Shown: positions 23,401-36,156, counted from the first letter of the stretch. The stretch is 64,000 nt of DNA from Scenedesmus sp. ARA3 (GCA_004335835.1 RWJK01000685.1:25266-89265); one strand, 5' to 3'. Notes: generated by a model from the letters alone, not told the origin. Program-made: numbers and translations.

Positions 23401-24636
23401 TGTTGCATGCCTGATTGTAAGACAGCAACACATTCTGACGTGAGTTGTGACTCTATATGAATATATGCAAAACCCAACAACTTTCCATGACTTCACAACT
23501 GCAAATATGCACACATTCCAAATGCATACAGTACCGCGCCACTGAAAGCATAAAGCTGATGATGCTACTGCCTCGGTGCTTGCTAGATAGCAGCACTGCA
23601 GCTGCATGGGTGCACAGAGCACAGCACACCAGCAGCTGCAAGCGTACATACCCAAAGCCCAAGGTGAAATCCCCCTTAGAGCATGGGTTGGCAAGCTGGC
23701 AGTGGCACAAAATCCAGCTTCCAACCCAGCACAAGCTGCAGACTTAGCCATGCAGCTGCAAGAAGCTCAGCCACCAACAAAAGCCAACAACACCTTAGAG
23801 TGCATACAGTGATGACAGCGCAACAGGCGGCGGCGCTGCTTTCAACTATCTGTGCACACTCATGCCGCATTGCCGGCTCCACCAGCAGCCTGGCATTAAA
23901 TAGGCCAACCACATCGGGTCAGCATGCGGTCACCCATCAACAACAGCACTAGCTGCATTCACCTCCCAGGATCTGCCCACACATACACACCCACACACAA
24001 GACCCTGCAGCTGCCTCAGGCTCCATTTTCGGAAGGCCTGCTACAGCAACAGCGTCTGATGTTGCTGCACACTGCAGCACAAACATGCATCTTACGCTGC
24101 AGCGGAGCCAATAGGAGGCTAGGCGCAGCACAAGACACGCATGCAATGCAGCAGCAGCACGCGGACACAAGCTCTGAAACTCGACATCCTCTCAGCTTCC
24201 AGCTCTTAAATACTCCTGGTACTAGCAGCTGCAGGCCATGCCTAAAGAGGGCAGCAAAGCCAGCAGCAAGTGTCACACACCAAAGTGTCAGGATGCTCGA
24301 CTAGTACTTCAAACAAGCGGCTCATATTCCGGAACCAAAACTTCTGTGCATGTGTTCCACTGCACAGCTCACGCACCAAATCAAACGCAACAGCGACTCT
24401 CTGTGCCAGGCAACAAAATTGGCACGGCAGACACTGCAGGCGAAACGCGGCAGGTACTACGCTCTTGGCTGCGCGAGCCTTAACAATCTCCCCCAAAGCA
24501 ACCGTCAAACAACTCGCTATAGAAGCCATTCGTGTTGTCTGGTAGTACAAAAATGCTAGGGCTGTGCACTGTCTGTATCTGTGTGGCGCACGGTGGACCT
24601 TGAACAGACCTCTCACGCAAGGCCAGTGGTGCATGG
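20471..24636. other. Intergenic, about 4.2 kb
   Basis: Lies between the convergent two-repeat gene (+) and paralogue 1 (-). At 20590-20960 short GCAGGACAGGT-like words recur irregularly. At 22840-22910 a CACAT-CTCCATGATG word is repeated. No frame shows splice-consistent or family-like coding; the long frames here look like chance. Confidence 0.45.
22241..22280. repeat. Nested palindrome
   Basis: Outer arms TGCCAGCGGG and CCCGCTGGCA enclose a central CAGGGCCCTG palindrome within 40 bp. Role unknown. Confidence 0.7.
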
Positions 24637-26181
24637 CTAGGCGCGCTCTGCCTGGGCCGTGGCAACGGCTGCGGTTGCCTGAGCCAGCGCTATGTGCTTG
24701 TTGGCTGCGCCGCTCAGCATTTTGCTGGTCACCTGCAAGCACCAGCAGCAGCAGGGTGACCTGCTTTAGCTATGGCTCTATATACTGCAGCCTGGCATTG
24801 TTGTTGAGTACTGCGGTCACAAAGCCGCACACATAACCTCTTTGAAAACACAAGCCAAGCCTGCCGTGATGATGACACTGCAAAACGGCTCAAACACGAG
24901 CTGCAGCTGCACAAACCACTCGTGCTGTCACAGCAATGGCTGCCTGTAGCAACTCCCATGCCAACAGCAGCTGTCTTAGCATGCCTGCACGGAATGCTCT
25001 GCGCCTAGTTGTAAAGAGACGCTGCAGTGCTCACCGGCTGCGAGGATGTCCTGAAAGCAGCAGAGCGGCTGCCACCTCGGAAGGAGCCGGTCCTTGTGGT
25101 CAGTAGATTGCCGCTCACTGTCACCCTGCTGCTGCGGCCTCTGTTGATTGGCAGGCTGTCAGAGGCAGCCAGTGCCAGCGCATCCTCGTATGTTGCAGAC
25201 TTGGCCAGGCCGCCTGACAGCAGGGCAGCCTTGGAGGCGTGGCCGCTGCTGTGCTTGGAGCCGGCACTGGCAGCATCCTGCGCATGGCATCAAACATGAA
25301 AGGGTGTGATGCAGGTGTGCAGAATGCAAGTCGGTTTGGTGGTGCTATTAGGCCAAAGTTGGTCGATGCAGTTTGTCATGTCGGCCAACAGCAGGCCTTG
25401 CTGCACGTCGTGACAGGCGCAGGGACCTTTTGACCCCTTTTGCCACACCGGTTCAGCCCACCGCCTCACCTGTGCACTGCTGGCATGTGGTGTCACAGCC
25501 GCACGGTTGCTGTTGTCAGTAGCACCAGCAGGGTCCACAGCCACAGCGGAGGGCTTGGCCGCGGTCGGAGTGACCATGCGCGCACCAAGACTGTTGCTGT
25601 CTTGCTGCAGCAGCCTTGCAAGGCAGATGCTGGGCAGGGAGCCTGGCGGCACACAACAGCAGCAGCAGCAGCAGTAATGTTCCAGCTGGATTGCTTTATG
25701 CCGGATCATGGGCAGTGCGCGGCCCGACAAGCTGCTGCATGGGTGGCCTAGCTGAAGGGCTGCTGGCGCTGCATTTGTTCTGAACCTCATGATGCTGGGA
25801 AGGCTCACAGCGCAACAGGCGACACTGACTTGATGTTGCTGAGCTGCCACTTATACCAATTCTGTTTCAGTTAGGCTCCTGGGGTCTCTAGAAGTCCTGC
25901 AGCCTGGTATGCCAGGCTATCATGCTCAGGCTGTGCACTGTCCAGCTGGGCTCTGCAGCCTCTTACTGTGTAGGGAGTGAAATACGCGAGAGCGGTAGCG
26001 CAGCAAGCTGCTGTAGCAGCATGCACGCTCATGCCTGTACTATTGCACCCCCATGCCCACGCACGGCGTGTTCAACAGCTGCTGCCATGCACACTGCTAC
26101 TGCTGGATGGACTGTTGTCGTGCCAGGCTGGCACTCACCTGCCAGGCACAGAAGCACCAGGAGCACTAACGCCTGCTTCAT
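24637..26181 (-). CDS. Secreted basic protein, tandem family copy 1 (short, divergent)
   Basis: Unrecognised family. Exons 26139-26181, 25470-25642, 25035-25277, 24637-24732 give 184 aa. The N-terminus MKQALVLLVLLCLAG is a clear signal peptide, so the product should enter the secretory pathway. Family landmarks are GSLPS at the exon 2 start, SGNLLTTRTGS in exon 3, and SGAANKHIALAQA with a C-terminal AQAERA in exon 4. The mature protein is rich in Ser, Ala and Arg, with one Cys (SICLA). Compared with copies 2-4, exon 2 lacks 33 codons in frame: the TPE-AEATANAAFGGVHRMM-TPSSKR region is missing. Intron positions and phases (1, 0, 0) match the other copies, so homology is secure. Function cannot be assigned; a cell-wall or extracellular-matrix role is only a guess. 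Confidence 0.78.
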
Positions 26182-26242
26182 GCTGCTAACCCAACTTGAA
26201 CTGAAGCTCAATGCAAGGCCGTGCCACGGGCGTTTAGTCGGC

Positions 26243-26262
26243 ACCGCTGGCGGAGGTTCCGG
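26243..26262 (-). promoter_or_regulatory. 5'-leader element, family copy 1 (diverged)
   Basis: The plus strand reads CGCTGGCGGAGGTTCCGGCT, matching the GCTGGCGGAGGTTTCGGC core found upstream of copies 2-4. It lies 60-80 bp upstream of the start codon. Confidence 0.6.
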
Positions 26263-27021
26263 CTCGGATCTGGCTTGAAGAACGCACTCCCTCAAGCACC
26301 CTGCCAGCAAACAGCGCAGAAACCTATTCACGCAACGTTCTGTTGATATGACTTGTTGCAGCAGCAGATAACGTACTGCACTGGTTGGGCTCGCCCTTTC
26401 CTGACCCGCTCGTTGTTGACAATGCGTGAATATGTTGCTGGTTCTTTGTCTAATGCATGCATCGTTATAGTCTGCTGTCGAATTCACGGGTGCAGCTGTG
26501 GCAGGGCGGCATATACTCGCGGTGCTACCATGCACTTACTCTCACTACCACGACTGATCAAATCCCCACGAGCTCCATCCCTGTTTGGGGTGCAAACAGT
26601 GTTGATGATGACTTTCATCGAATGTATATATGTGCTTTGTGCCCGGCTTGAGGTCACTGGGCATTGGCAGTACGGTACTGCAGCAGGCAAGATACTTTAT
26701 TGCTGATTCAAGGAGCATTTGTCTACTAGCCAACAGGACCAAACCGTAAATATACGCGATATGATGCCGTATTCATGCAGCATGTGGCGTTGTCACCGCA
26801 CCAGAAACTTGAAACGAAATCCGCAGCAGCAGCACTGCTGGAAGCAGCAGCAGTCCTCAGGCTCAGGAGCAGTCAGTCGCGCTCGCCTTTAGAATTCAAT
26901 TAGTACAACGTCGCCTTTTCTGGTTCAAACATTAAATTTGTTACAACATCAAACTCTGATGTGCTATGCACAGTTACTGTCCAACAACGATTAACCAGGT
27001 CCAGTGCACGAAACACAACCC

Positions 27022-27057
27022 AACACAACGGTTGTGTTGTGACCAACGGTTGGTCAC
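27022..27057. promoter_or_regulatory. Two adjacent dyads each centred on AACGGTT
   Basis: AACACAAC-G-GTTGTGTT (27022-27038) is followed at once by GTGACCAAC-G-GTTGGTCAC (27039-27057). Both are perfect odd palindromes with the same AACGGTT centre, a MYB-type core. They lie about 850 bp upstream of the copy 1 start. A regulatory role is inferred. Confidence 0.5.
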
Positions 27058-27904
27058 GCATGTCACGCATATGCAGGCTGCCAGGGGAGCACACTGTGAC
27101 AACTGCCACCCCTTTGAAGAGCCATGCTCATCACTAGACAGCTTCCGGGTGCCAGTATGCATCATAGATGGCAGACGTGCCTCTTAGCCTGTGCAGCAGC
27201 TGTGGCTCAAGCCGCTGGAGCCAATTGAACCTGGCAGCCTGCGGCAGCCTGGCTGCATGGGGCTGCCCGGCTGCAAGCTGCAGCCCCATGCAGGCACATG
27301 CAGGGCTCGAGCAGCAGGGCTCGAGCAGCAATGCACGGCTGGGTTCATGCATGCACATCAGAGATGATGTGTGCAAACCGCGTTGCTTAAGCACATCACT
27401 CACACAAATGCACGGCAATCACGATGGAATGGTTGCTGATGGCGTGCATCCCACAAAGCAGAGCATGCGAATCATTTCAGCATGCTCACAGCAAGCAGCA
27501 GTGCAATGCGCAGCTGGTGCATGAAATGCACCAAGTGACAGCAGCACAACAAACACACGCAACAGCAGTGCGTACAATGCACACTGCTGAGATGCATTTT
27601 GCAAAAACCAAACAAAAAATAACGCAGCATGCTTCTGCTGGAAAAGCAGGCATGTGGTATCATGGAACTAAGATTCTGGATGGACCCAGCAGGTCGATTT
27701 CAATTTGTCTACTTCAAAAAGAAACTTCATCAGAGTGTCACGACAACACAGCGTCAAAGGATTGCCAGAACACATAGAACACACTGTCATGGAAAGATCG
27801 CTGTACATACCAACAAACACTGCATGCCATGATTGTTGTAGAGACGTGCTGCGCTGCAGGTCTCCAGGCCAGGCGACTGGAGAAAACCCTGGCACTGCTT
27901 TGGA

Positions 27905-28045
27905 TCCTGCATGCAGCCCCACAGCCGAGCCATGAAATGTGCTTTGTGCATCCTGCAGCCCTTTCCCCCACTGCTCGCCATGAAATATGCTTTGTGCATG
28001 CAGCCCCACAGCCGAGCCATGAAATGTGCTTCGTGCATCCTGCAT
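27905..28045. repeat. Three spaced copies of CATGAAATGTGCTTTGTGCA-like motif
   Basis: Copies start at 27931, 27979 and 28018 with one or two changes each. The first and third are also flanked by GCAGCCCCACAGCCGAGC. Confidence 0.85.
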
Positions 28046-29130
28046 AATGCATACTGTTAGGAGCAAGCTGACAGCCTGCCTGTACGGCAGTGCCACCCAC
28101 CGCACAGGCCTGCTTCAGCCTGCAATATGAGACCCACAAACGCACGCACCCTCAGGGAGGGAGTCCCGCAAACCCCGCAATTGATGTATGCCCTGCTATG
28201 TACAAAATGAAGAAGCTCACTCCCACCTCACACCCTTTTCAGCCCGCGCTACTTGCTGTATTGGTGGCCTCAGTGGTCAAATCTGAAAACCACATTGGCA
28301 GCAGCAAGCAAACAATAGTATATTGACCCACTGTGAGGGGGCAGGGTGGTTTAGAGCAAAACCGCTGCCACCTAGCACAGGTGCTACTGCAGCAGCATAC
28401 AGCTGCATGCTGCCACACACAAAACAAAATAGAACAGCTGGCAACCAGGTCAGTACAGCACCACTTTCAGACTGTGGGCAGCCTTTGCCCAAGGTGACCC
28501 CTGCCTCACTCTCTCTCAATTAGTACATGTGCAAGCATCCCAGACATTATGGGACGCATTCTAAGTGATTGAAGAGGCACACGATTAGGAGCACAACATT
28601 TGCATTTGACAACAGTATGCCTTTCTTTCTGATTATAGATCACATTGTGGTATGCTGGCACCTGTACAGAAGCAACCGTCATGTGCAGGCGGCGCAGGTA
28701 CCCACTGCCCAAGCCAGTAGGTGGCATGTCGCAGTGCAGCAGCACCGTCTTTCAAACCAGGCACGCTGCGAGCCATTAGTAACAGGCTTTTGTTGTGCAG
28801 CTGGCAGACGCTGAGACAGCTTTAGGCATGCAGCAAGAGCCTGGCATCATCTCAGCGCCACGCAGCAAGACATGGACTGTCAAACACCATGCAAGAACAG
28901 GCTGACGTCAAAGCGAGCCATTCTCCACTCACAAGCACACACAAGAGCAAGGCCTCAAAAGCAAATCAACGCTCCAGCCTTTGCATGAAGAAAGTGTTGC
29001 TTTTTGAAGGCCAGCCACTCGGTGTTGGTTACGCAGAATTCAGCACTCAACATCTGTATCCTGGCTGCAGACGGCTGTCACTTTTGCGCCAGCTGATGGA
29101 CAGCCACAGCAACCGGCCATGGTCTGCTGT

Positions 29131-30683
29131 TTAGTTGCGCTCTGTTTGGGCGTATGCCACGGCGGAGTCAGCCTGTGCCAGCACGATGTGGTTGTTGGCT
29201 GCACCGCTCAGTGCCTTGCTGCCAACCTGCAGGCAGCAGCATGCGAGCGGTGTCGTAAGTCAACAGTTTCAGATAGCTAGCAGCAGCACCGCTGCTGGTC
29301 ACAAACCAATATTACGTGCCAGCAGGCAGTAGGCAGTGAGCATCCGGTAGCACGCATACCAACAATCGCCTGCATGTGTGGTGCATATGAGCTGACTCAA
29401 AACTGATTGCATTATGCATTGTTGCATCGACCCAGGGCTCCTCAGAGCTAAAACATTGCCTGCAATGCATGCATGCACATACACCAAACAAGTATGCTGC
29501 AGCACTCACCGGCTGCATGGTCACTCCCCAGGATGCAGTGCGGCTGGCACCACGCATGCTACCCGTGCGGGTGGTCAGCAGGTTGCCGCTGATTGCCACC
29601 CTGGAACGGCCGCCGCCCCTGTTCAGGGCAAGGCTGTCAGAGGCAGCGGTAGATGAGGCGCCCTCATATGTTGAAGCGTGGGACACCTGGCCCATGGTCA
29701 GGGCGGGCATGGAGGAGTGGCCGTTACCACGGTTGGGGCCACCACGGGGCAGGTCCTGCGCAGGCGACATCATCAAAGGACAGCAGCAATGGCAATTGTC
29801 ACCACCAGGCTTGGTTTATGACGCTGTGCTCGACACAGATTGACACCCAGTGTGAGTTGCTGGCAACAGAGCCACTGGCAGTGGCAGTTGTAGCTAACAC
29901 CTTGGTTGACAGAGACAGCAACGCCTGGCTAAACATGGCTTTGACAGTGACTGTGAGGCGAGCTCTTATGAAGGGCCTAGAACAATTGAGATGGTATGCT
30001 GAGAGCACATGTACGCTGCGACACATGTACTTTACACATGCGTCGCAACACAACTATGTAAGACGCAGCACAGGCTCACCTGTGCGCTCCTGGCACGAGG
30101 GGTCAGCGCCCTGTTGTTGTTGTTGACGTTGGTCTCAGTGGCGTCGACAGTGGCGTAGGTGCGCTTGGAGGATGGAGTCATCATGCGGTGCACGCCACCA
30201 AAAGCAGCGTTGGCTGTTGCCTCGGCAGCCTCTGGGGTCAGGGAAGACCTGTAGCAGCAGCGGCGGCAGCAGCAGCAGCAGCAACACATACCAAGCTTCA
30301 GAAATAGCGGCACTGTGCTGGGATGCCAGAAGCCACCCACCTGCTGGGCAGGTTTTGATACAGGTAACATGAACTGCCCCTTTGAACATGTGTACACATG
30401 ACCTAAAGCACTAGCTGGCAGCCTTGTGAATGTGCACCAGGTCAAGCTGCATGCTGTTCCCTGCACTGCCAGCAGCATGCAGTAGTGCATCCGAATGTCA
30501 GAGCTGTTCTGAATACGCTATTATGGTCAGCCTTCGGCACTCCCACTAGCAACAGATGAGACACCGGCCTACCTTGTGGCTGTGCTTGATGACCTGGCAG
30601 GCTTGATCATCCTGGCGCCCACATAGCCGGAGTCCTGCAGCAGCAGCCTTGCAGCAAAGCTGCTGGGCAGGGAGCCTGCAGGG

Positions 30684-30720
<37 letters not shown>

Positions 30721-31063
30721 CACCCATGTGATTGTGTGTATGCTTACTAACGTGATATCTGGTGCAGCTGAAGGCGCAATCAAGTGCCTGCAAGAGCATG
30801 GATGCAGGTGTCACTAGCAGCAGATAGCTGGGCCTGAGGCCAGCCTGGACCACCAACACTGTTTTCAGGAAGCCACAGAACAGAGCACGCTGATCAAGGC
30901 ATTAGAAACGTAGCTAAACGGCATCCATATGCGTGCTTCATGCTGTAACCCAGCTGCTGCTGGCACGTACATTGCTCTGCATGCAGTGCAGATGCTGAGT
31001 GGCAGTGCGCCCACCTGCCAGGCCGAACAGCGCCAGGAGCACGATAAGGGTTGACCTCTGCAT
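29131..31063 (-). CDS. Secreted basic protein, tandem family copy 2 (with an extra intron)
   Basis: Exons 31015-31063, 30573-30675, 30080-30248, 29510-29755, 29131-29226; 220 aa. The signal peptide is MQRSTLIVLLALFGLAG. The mature part starts GSLPSSFAARLLLQDSGYVG and contains TAEATANAAFGGVHRMM-type sequence with Ala for Thr, SSKRTYATVDATETNV, ALTMGQVSHASTYEG, SGNLLTTRTGSMRG and SGAANNHIVLAQADSAVA. It has no Cys after the signal peptide and many Arg/Lys. Relative to copies 3 and 4, exon 2 is split by a 324-bp intron at codon AG|G; the two halves (103+169 nt) sum exactly to the 272 nt of the unsplit exon. A 5'-UTR intron (31175-31287) is likely. Function unknown; homology with the other copies is secure. 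Confidence 0.83.
30249..30572 (-). other. Copy-specific 324-bp intron in family copy 2
   Basis: Sense borders are ACAAG|GTAGGCC and GCTACAG|GTCTTCC. Both ends show AG|GT and removal restores frame exactly. Copies 3 and 4 are uninterrupted at this position, and copy 1 lacks the flanking codons. Confidence 0.88.
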
Positions 31064-31400
31064 TTCTAGCGCTTTCGATGAAGTTGAACTGCACAGTGAG
31101 CTGTGTTGCAGGTACTAGCACACGCTGGCGTGGCTGGCGGAGGTTTCGGCTTGGAGGAAGCGAAATGTGCGTGCCTGCACCAGCATCCACACAAAACGTA
31201 TGAAGTTAAAGGCGTTGAACACATTACATACAGTACTACAGCTTCTGAGCCAAGCGATGCTGCATGAGCCGTTCCTTGCGCACCCACCTGGAGAGCGTGG
31301 TGATTCCGTGATGCAATCGAAGCGGAGTGATATGGTGGCTGACTGTCGGTGAAGAATCAAGCTAGTTGTGATGGAATTGCTTCTTCTTATAAGCACGCCA
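31015..31400 (-). promoter_or_regulatory. 5' region of copy 2: TATA-like box, UTR intron, leader element
   Basis: On the minus strand a TATAAG box lies near 31385-31391. A non-coding exon ends at 31288 (CTCTCCAG|GTGGGT) and the UTR exon resumes at 31174. The leader element (31124-31150) reads CCGAAACCTCCGCCAGCCAC in sense. The frame around the element is not kept between copies, so it looks like UTR rather than protein. Confidence 0.6.
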
Positions 31401-34400
31401 ATCCAATGCACGCACCATGGTCTACAATGCACCGACTCTCTTACTCCCACGGCCGGTTGAATCACCCACAACGAATGAGGCATTTCCAACCAAAATCTAT
31501 TTGTTTTTAAATATCAATCCATGTAGCAGCTGTTGTGTTGTACGCAGAGGACTGGTGGCACGCCCACGCATGTGCCGAGTCGGATGGAACACCCAGCAGA
31601 CACTTCGTGGCCGCTGAAGGATCAGATCATGTAAGCACACATAAATCTATGTATTCATCGTGCACCGCGAACTGACCGGGTAGGTGTGTCTCATTGCGAG
31701 TTGCCTGTCGACTCCTGTCACCCTGCCGTGCTCAATGCAAGTGTGACAGCAAGGCATGGCACGTTCCGATCCCTTTGACCCGCTCTACTGACGTGTCACC
31801 ACTCTGGACGGCAATTCACGACAAGCAATGATGCACTTTCAACTACAACAGAAAATTTGCACTTTTCGCACAGTGAACTGACACTTGACCAACTCGCAGC
31901 TATCTCGAGATACAGTTGATGACGAGCAACAGCGACTGCTGCAGTTCTGAGTAACGAGCTGCAGGAAACACACTTTAATAGACATATTCCGCACTTACAT
32001 ACAGCAGCTCCTGCACCTCTGCATGTCTGAAGTTCACCGTGAGTTCACTGTGTGACAGTGGCTGCCTTCAGAGTGCAAGTGCAGCGATGGGCGGTTTCAC
32101 AATGCTTGGCTTAGTGTGACATGGCTGTTTGCATGAGGCAGCAGGTGTATTGAACTCAGTCACACAAGGCACACCGCTCAAACCAGTTTGTGTTCCAGCA
32201 GATATCATATTACAGAGAGCAATCATAGCCATTTCAGCAACCAGCTGTGTTGCTCAGTGCAGGGGCACACAAGACAAAGCCGACATGCTGTACTACTGCT
32301 GTATGCAGACTGTGATGCCAGCCGCCAACTCAGCAGCATCGTCAACACATCCAAAAAGCTAGCTACAAAAGAACAGCATAGCAGAGAGCAGCGAAGCAAT
32401 GCGTCATTGCCGGCGTATAACTCACATCCCATTGATGGATGACTGCAAGCGATCTGCTCCAACAATGCAAAGCAAGCTGTAGCAAGCTGGATGCCCACCA
32501 GCTCATGTGCTGCTGGACGCTACCGCCTACCAAGCAGCAGGATGCACATGCACACCCACATAACCTCGGAGACAGCGCTCACACTCAAAAGGAGTCCTCG
32601 AACAGCAAGCAAACAGCAAAGCCAGTCATAACACAGCCAGCAGCCCGTTTTGCACTGCACGACATCTAGCTGACGACTGCGCCATCATGCAGCCATAACC
32701 AGTCAATGCACACGCTCGCCCTTCTAGTGCACGCTGCTGCAACAGCACCAAAGCACTGGTTCTGCTCACACACGTTCAAGTTCTGCGGGAGTACACGGCA
32801 CACACAACACACTTCATGCACACACGGCATCGCAACAGCGCACGCGCACCATCCCAAAACAGCAGAGTTTTATGGTTCACAGTTAGGCAGCCTGTCAGCA
32901 GATAACAAGAGACATGGCAGCAGCTGCAACCATGGCTAAGCAATCTGCAATGGCCCTTCAACTGCAGTTCCTCAAGATATTTGTGCAGCACAGTTGCATT
33001 GCTTGCACTGCACACACAGCTGATACATGCAAGCTGCAGCAGCACCAGATGGCAACCAACAGCAAAGGTTGCTGTTGTGCGATACACACACTGAAACGCA
33101 CACATCGCACAGCGACCAGTGTGCGCCTGGTTAGAACACACATTGGCACTTGCACAGTCAGGACACGGGACAAGGATCACGCCGGAATCATGTTTGGATT
33201 GATCGGATATAAGTTGGGACTGGTTCACCTCTCTGGTGCTTCCAGGGGTTGGGTCTGTCAGTCAACATAATTGCAGCAGGCAGCCAGCAAGTCCACACTG
33301 TGGACATAGCAGGCGCTTGGCAGTAGCACTCACAACAAAGACTGCCAACTGCGCTGCTCCATGCACCAAAAAGAGCGCCGATCCATACCAACAGACAGAC
33401 CACATGTTGTGCAGTAATTAGTGACTGCACGTGCCCCTGCATGCACTCTGTCACATGATTTGCTACAAAGCAGCTGCGCCAACTTTCAAAAATTTGGCGG
33501 ACAGCTCTTGCACCCGGTATTGTGGTATCCGTTGAAAACACATCCTGCATGCAACATGCACCCACTACCAGCCAGGCACGCCACTGGGAGTGGATGCAGT
33601 TCCCGAGCAGGCCTAACCTACCGCTAGCAGCTGCAGCCAGCATTTTGAAGTATTTGAAACCTGCCATTCAGAACTCACAACAGGCACGCATGCACGCATG
33701 TGACACCGTGCATGTACAGACTGGACAGCTGACAAACGGCCGCTGCTTCACAAACGCCCCCATGCTACAGCTGATGGCCTGCTGTGTGTTCAAGCAGCAA
33801 ACAGCAAAGACCAAAACAGCGAAAAACAGTAGAGCGGCGTGAGGTGTCTGCATGCCAGCCGATGTTGAGACAACATCAGCTGCTACATGACTTTTGCTAC
33901 TGCAGGAGCATGGGGCTGAGTGCCGCCATGCTGACCGTACAGCTGAAGAACGAAATAGTAACAACATAGCAACATGTCTGCAGATGTTATGTGCAAACCT
34001 GCTTTACTTTTCCAAATCACTCATTAGTACGTGTGCCCCACATTTTAGTAATGTTAGTAGCGTTGCTGACACAACCACCACACTCCGTCGCTTGCTTATA
34101 GGAACCAGCTCATGATGAAATGCCAGATCAAATTGTTGAAAACTTTCAGTAAGCCGCCACTGTACACTCGGTTAAATGCACATGCTCTCGTTCAAACCAC
34201 TGTCCAACAGTCTGTATGCAACAGCATGAAAGATGCACATGTACACCTGGCCATTACCGGACACAGCAACCTTTGTGATGCACTTTCAAAGCAAAGTTGC
34301 AGCTCGTGGGCCACTGGTGTTCTACGGCCGACAGCCGGTAATAAGGAACAAAACTGGCTCTGCTGCAACAGCAGAACCTGGCCCCCCACGTGCAAGTGAG

Positions 34401-34663
34401 CACCCTCGCCTCTCTGATATGACGAGCACAGAGTAATACTCTCACGACACGCTCCACAAAACAAGGCACCCTACCAGTGTACTGGCACAGCCACTGCTCA
34501 ACAGAAGCAGCACATGCTTCAGTACCCCACTCAGCACTCTGTTGGGTAGTTGTCATTGCACAAGCAGCAGCAGCCTGCCAGCCCTTCTTGAAGCGCCCTT
34601 TTTGTGCAGGCACAGACTGTCACTTGGTGGGCCATGCTGGTGTCACATTTGTCACCCTTGGCT
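31401..34663. other. Intergenic between family copies 2 and 3
   Basis: About 3.3 kb. I see nothing beyond short CA-rich tracts and no supported exon or RNA gene. Confidence 0.45.
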
Positions 34664-36156
34664 TTAGTTGCGTTCTGCCTGGGCGTATGCCACGGCGGAG
34701 TCAGCCTGTGCCAGCACGATGTGGTTGTTGGCTGCGCCGCTCAGAGCCTTGCTGCCAACCTGCAGGCAGCAGAAGAGGCAGCAGAAGAGGCAGCAAAGAC
34801 AGGTAAGCCAACTGCAGAAAGCTGCAACCATTGATGGACAGCAAGCAACCTTAGCTGGCAGGGTGGCCTGCAGCTTCCAGAACCAGCACTGCAACGCTGC
34901 TCACAGCCAAAGCACACTTGCATGCAAGGACAGGCATCACAGCAGATCACGTGCCGGGCTGGTGTACATTTTGGCCGGGTGGCAATTCATATCAGTCGGT
35001 GCACCAGGGGAAGCGCAGCTGTATCAGTGTCACTCACCGGCTGCATGGTCACTCCCCAGGATGCAGTGCGGCTGGCGCCACGCATGGCTCCGGTGCGGGT
35101 GGTCAGCAGGTTGCCGCTGATTGCCACCCTGGAGCGGCCACCACCCCTGTTCAGTGCCAGGCTGTCGGAGGCAGCGGTAGATGAGGCACCCTCGTATGTG
35201 GAAGCGTGGGACACCTGGCCCATGGTCAGGGCAGGCATGGAGGAGTGGCCGTTACCACGGTTGGGGCCGCCGCGGGGAACGTCCTGTGAAGGTGAGCAAT
35301 CAGCAGCAGCAGCAGCGGTCAGGGCTGCATTGACACATCGCCAGCAGGCTGCTGCACATGTTGCTGCCACCAGCAGCGATGCTGGCCTTCAATTGTTGAG
35401 CAAAGCATGCAGCCCACCCAACAGGTTCAACCAGCACACCGGGACACCGAGCATTGATGAAGTTTTGCTGACCTGATGCAGCAATCAACACAGCGCAGGC
35501 TCACCTGTGCGCTCCTGGCACGGGGAGTAGTCACCCTGTTGTTGCTGTTCACGTTGGTCTCCTGGGCGTCGACAGTGGCGTAGGTGCGCTTTGAAGATGG
35601 AGTCATCATGCGGTGCACGCCACCAAAAGCAGCGTTGGCTGTTGCCTCGGCAGTCTCTGGGGTCAAGGAAGACCTTGTGGCGGTGCTTGATGACCTGGCA
35701 GGCTTGATCATCTTGGCGCCCACATAGCCGGAGTCCTGCAGCAGCAGCCTGGCAGCCAAGCTGCTGGGCAGGGAGCCTGCAGGGAACAGCAGCAGCAGCA
35801 GCAGCAAGAGGGTTGGAGTGCTGTTGAGCATTCATTGAATATGAGGTTGTAGATTCGCAGCACATGAAGTTAGCAGCAATGGCATGTCGAAGCAGATGTG
35901 GTGCACAGATACAGTGTAGGCCAGGCTGTCAGGCCAGTTTGGAACCTGTCAGGCCTGCAGCATGAAGGGCATGCAGTGACAGCGAACCTGGGATATTTCA
36001 ATGGCGTCAAATGATGCATGCATGCATGCATGGTGCTGCGCTGCAGCTGCTGCATGAGATGCTGCTGCCTGCAGTGCAGATGGGTGGCAGGCTGAGGAGC
36101 ATACCTGCCAGGCTGAGCAGCACCAGGAACACGGACAGCTTCATGTTCATCTGCAT
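34664..36156 (-). CDS. Secreted basic protein, tandem family copy 3
   Basis: Exons 36105-36156, 35505-35776, 35038-35283, 34664-34759; 221 aa. The start ATG at 36156 gives MQMNMKLSVFLVLLSLAG, a signal peptide very like copy 4. The mature sequence has SLAARLLLQDSGYVGAKM, SSLTPETAEATANAAFGG, HRMMTPSSKRTYATVD, RGGPNRGNGHSSMPAL and SGNLLTTRTGAMRG, ending AYAQAERN. It has no Cys, a strongly basic Ser/Ala/Arg composition and no recognisable domain. Intron phases 1, 0, 0 match the family. Exon 3 differs from copy 2 at roughly 20 of 246 bases, mostly third positions, while the introns do not align by eye. Function unknown. Confidence 0.85.

Larger units (their letters stand above)
26263..29130. other. 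Intergenic between family copies 1 and 2
   Basis: About 2.9 kb upstream of copy 1 and downstream of copy 2. It contains two adjacent palindromes (27022-27057) and a short tandem motif (27905-28045). No coding exon is supported. Copy 1's promoter should lie near 26.3-26.6 kb. Confidence 0.45.

Noticed and set aside
29469..29843. Plus-strand frames across array exons
   Set aside because: They repeat in each copy only because the minus-strand exons are conserved; signal peptide, splice sites and stop are all on the minus strand.
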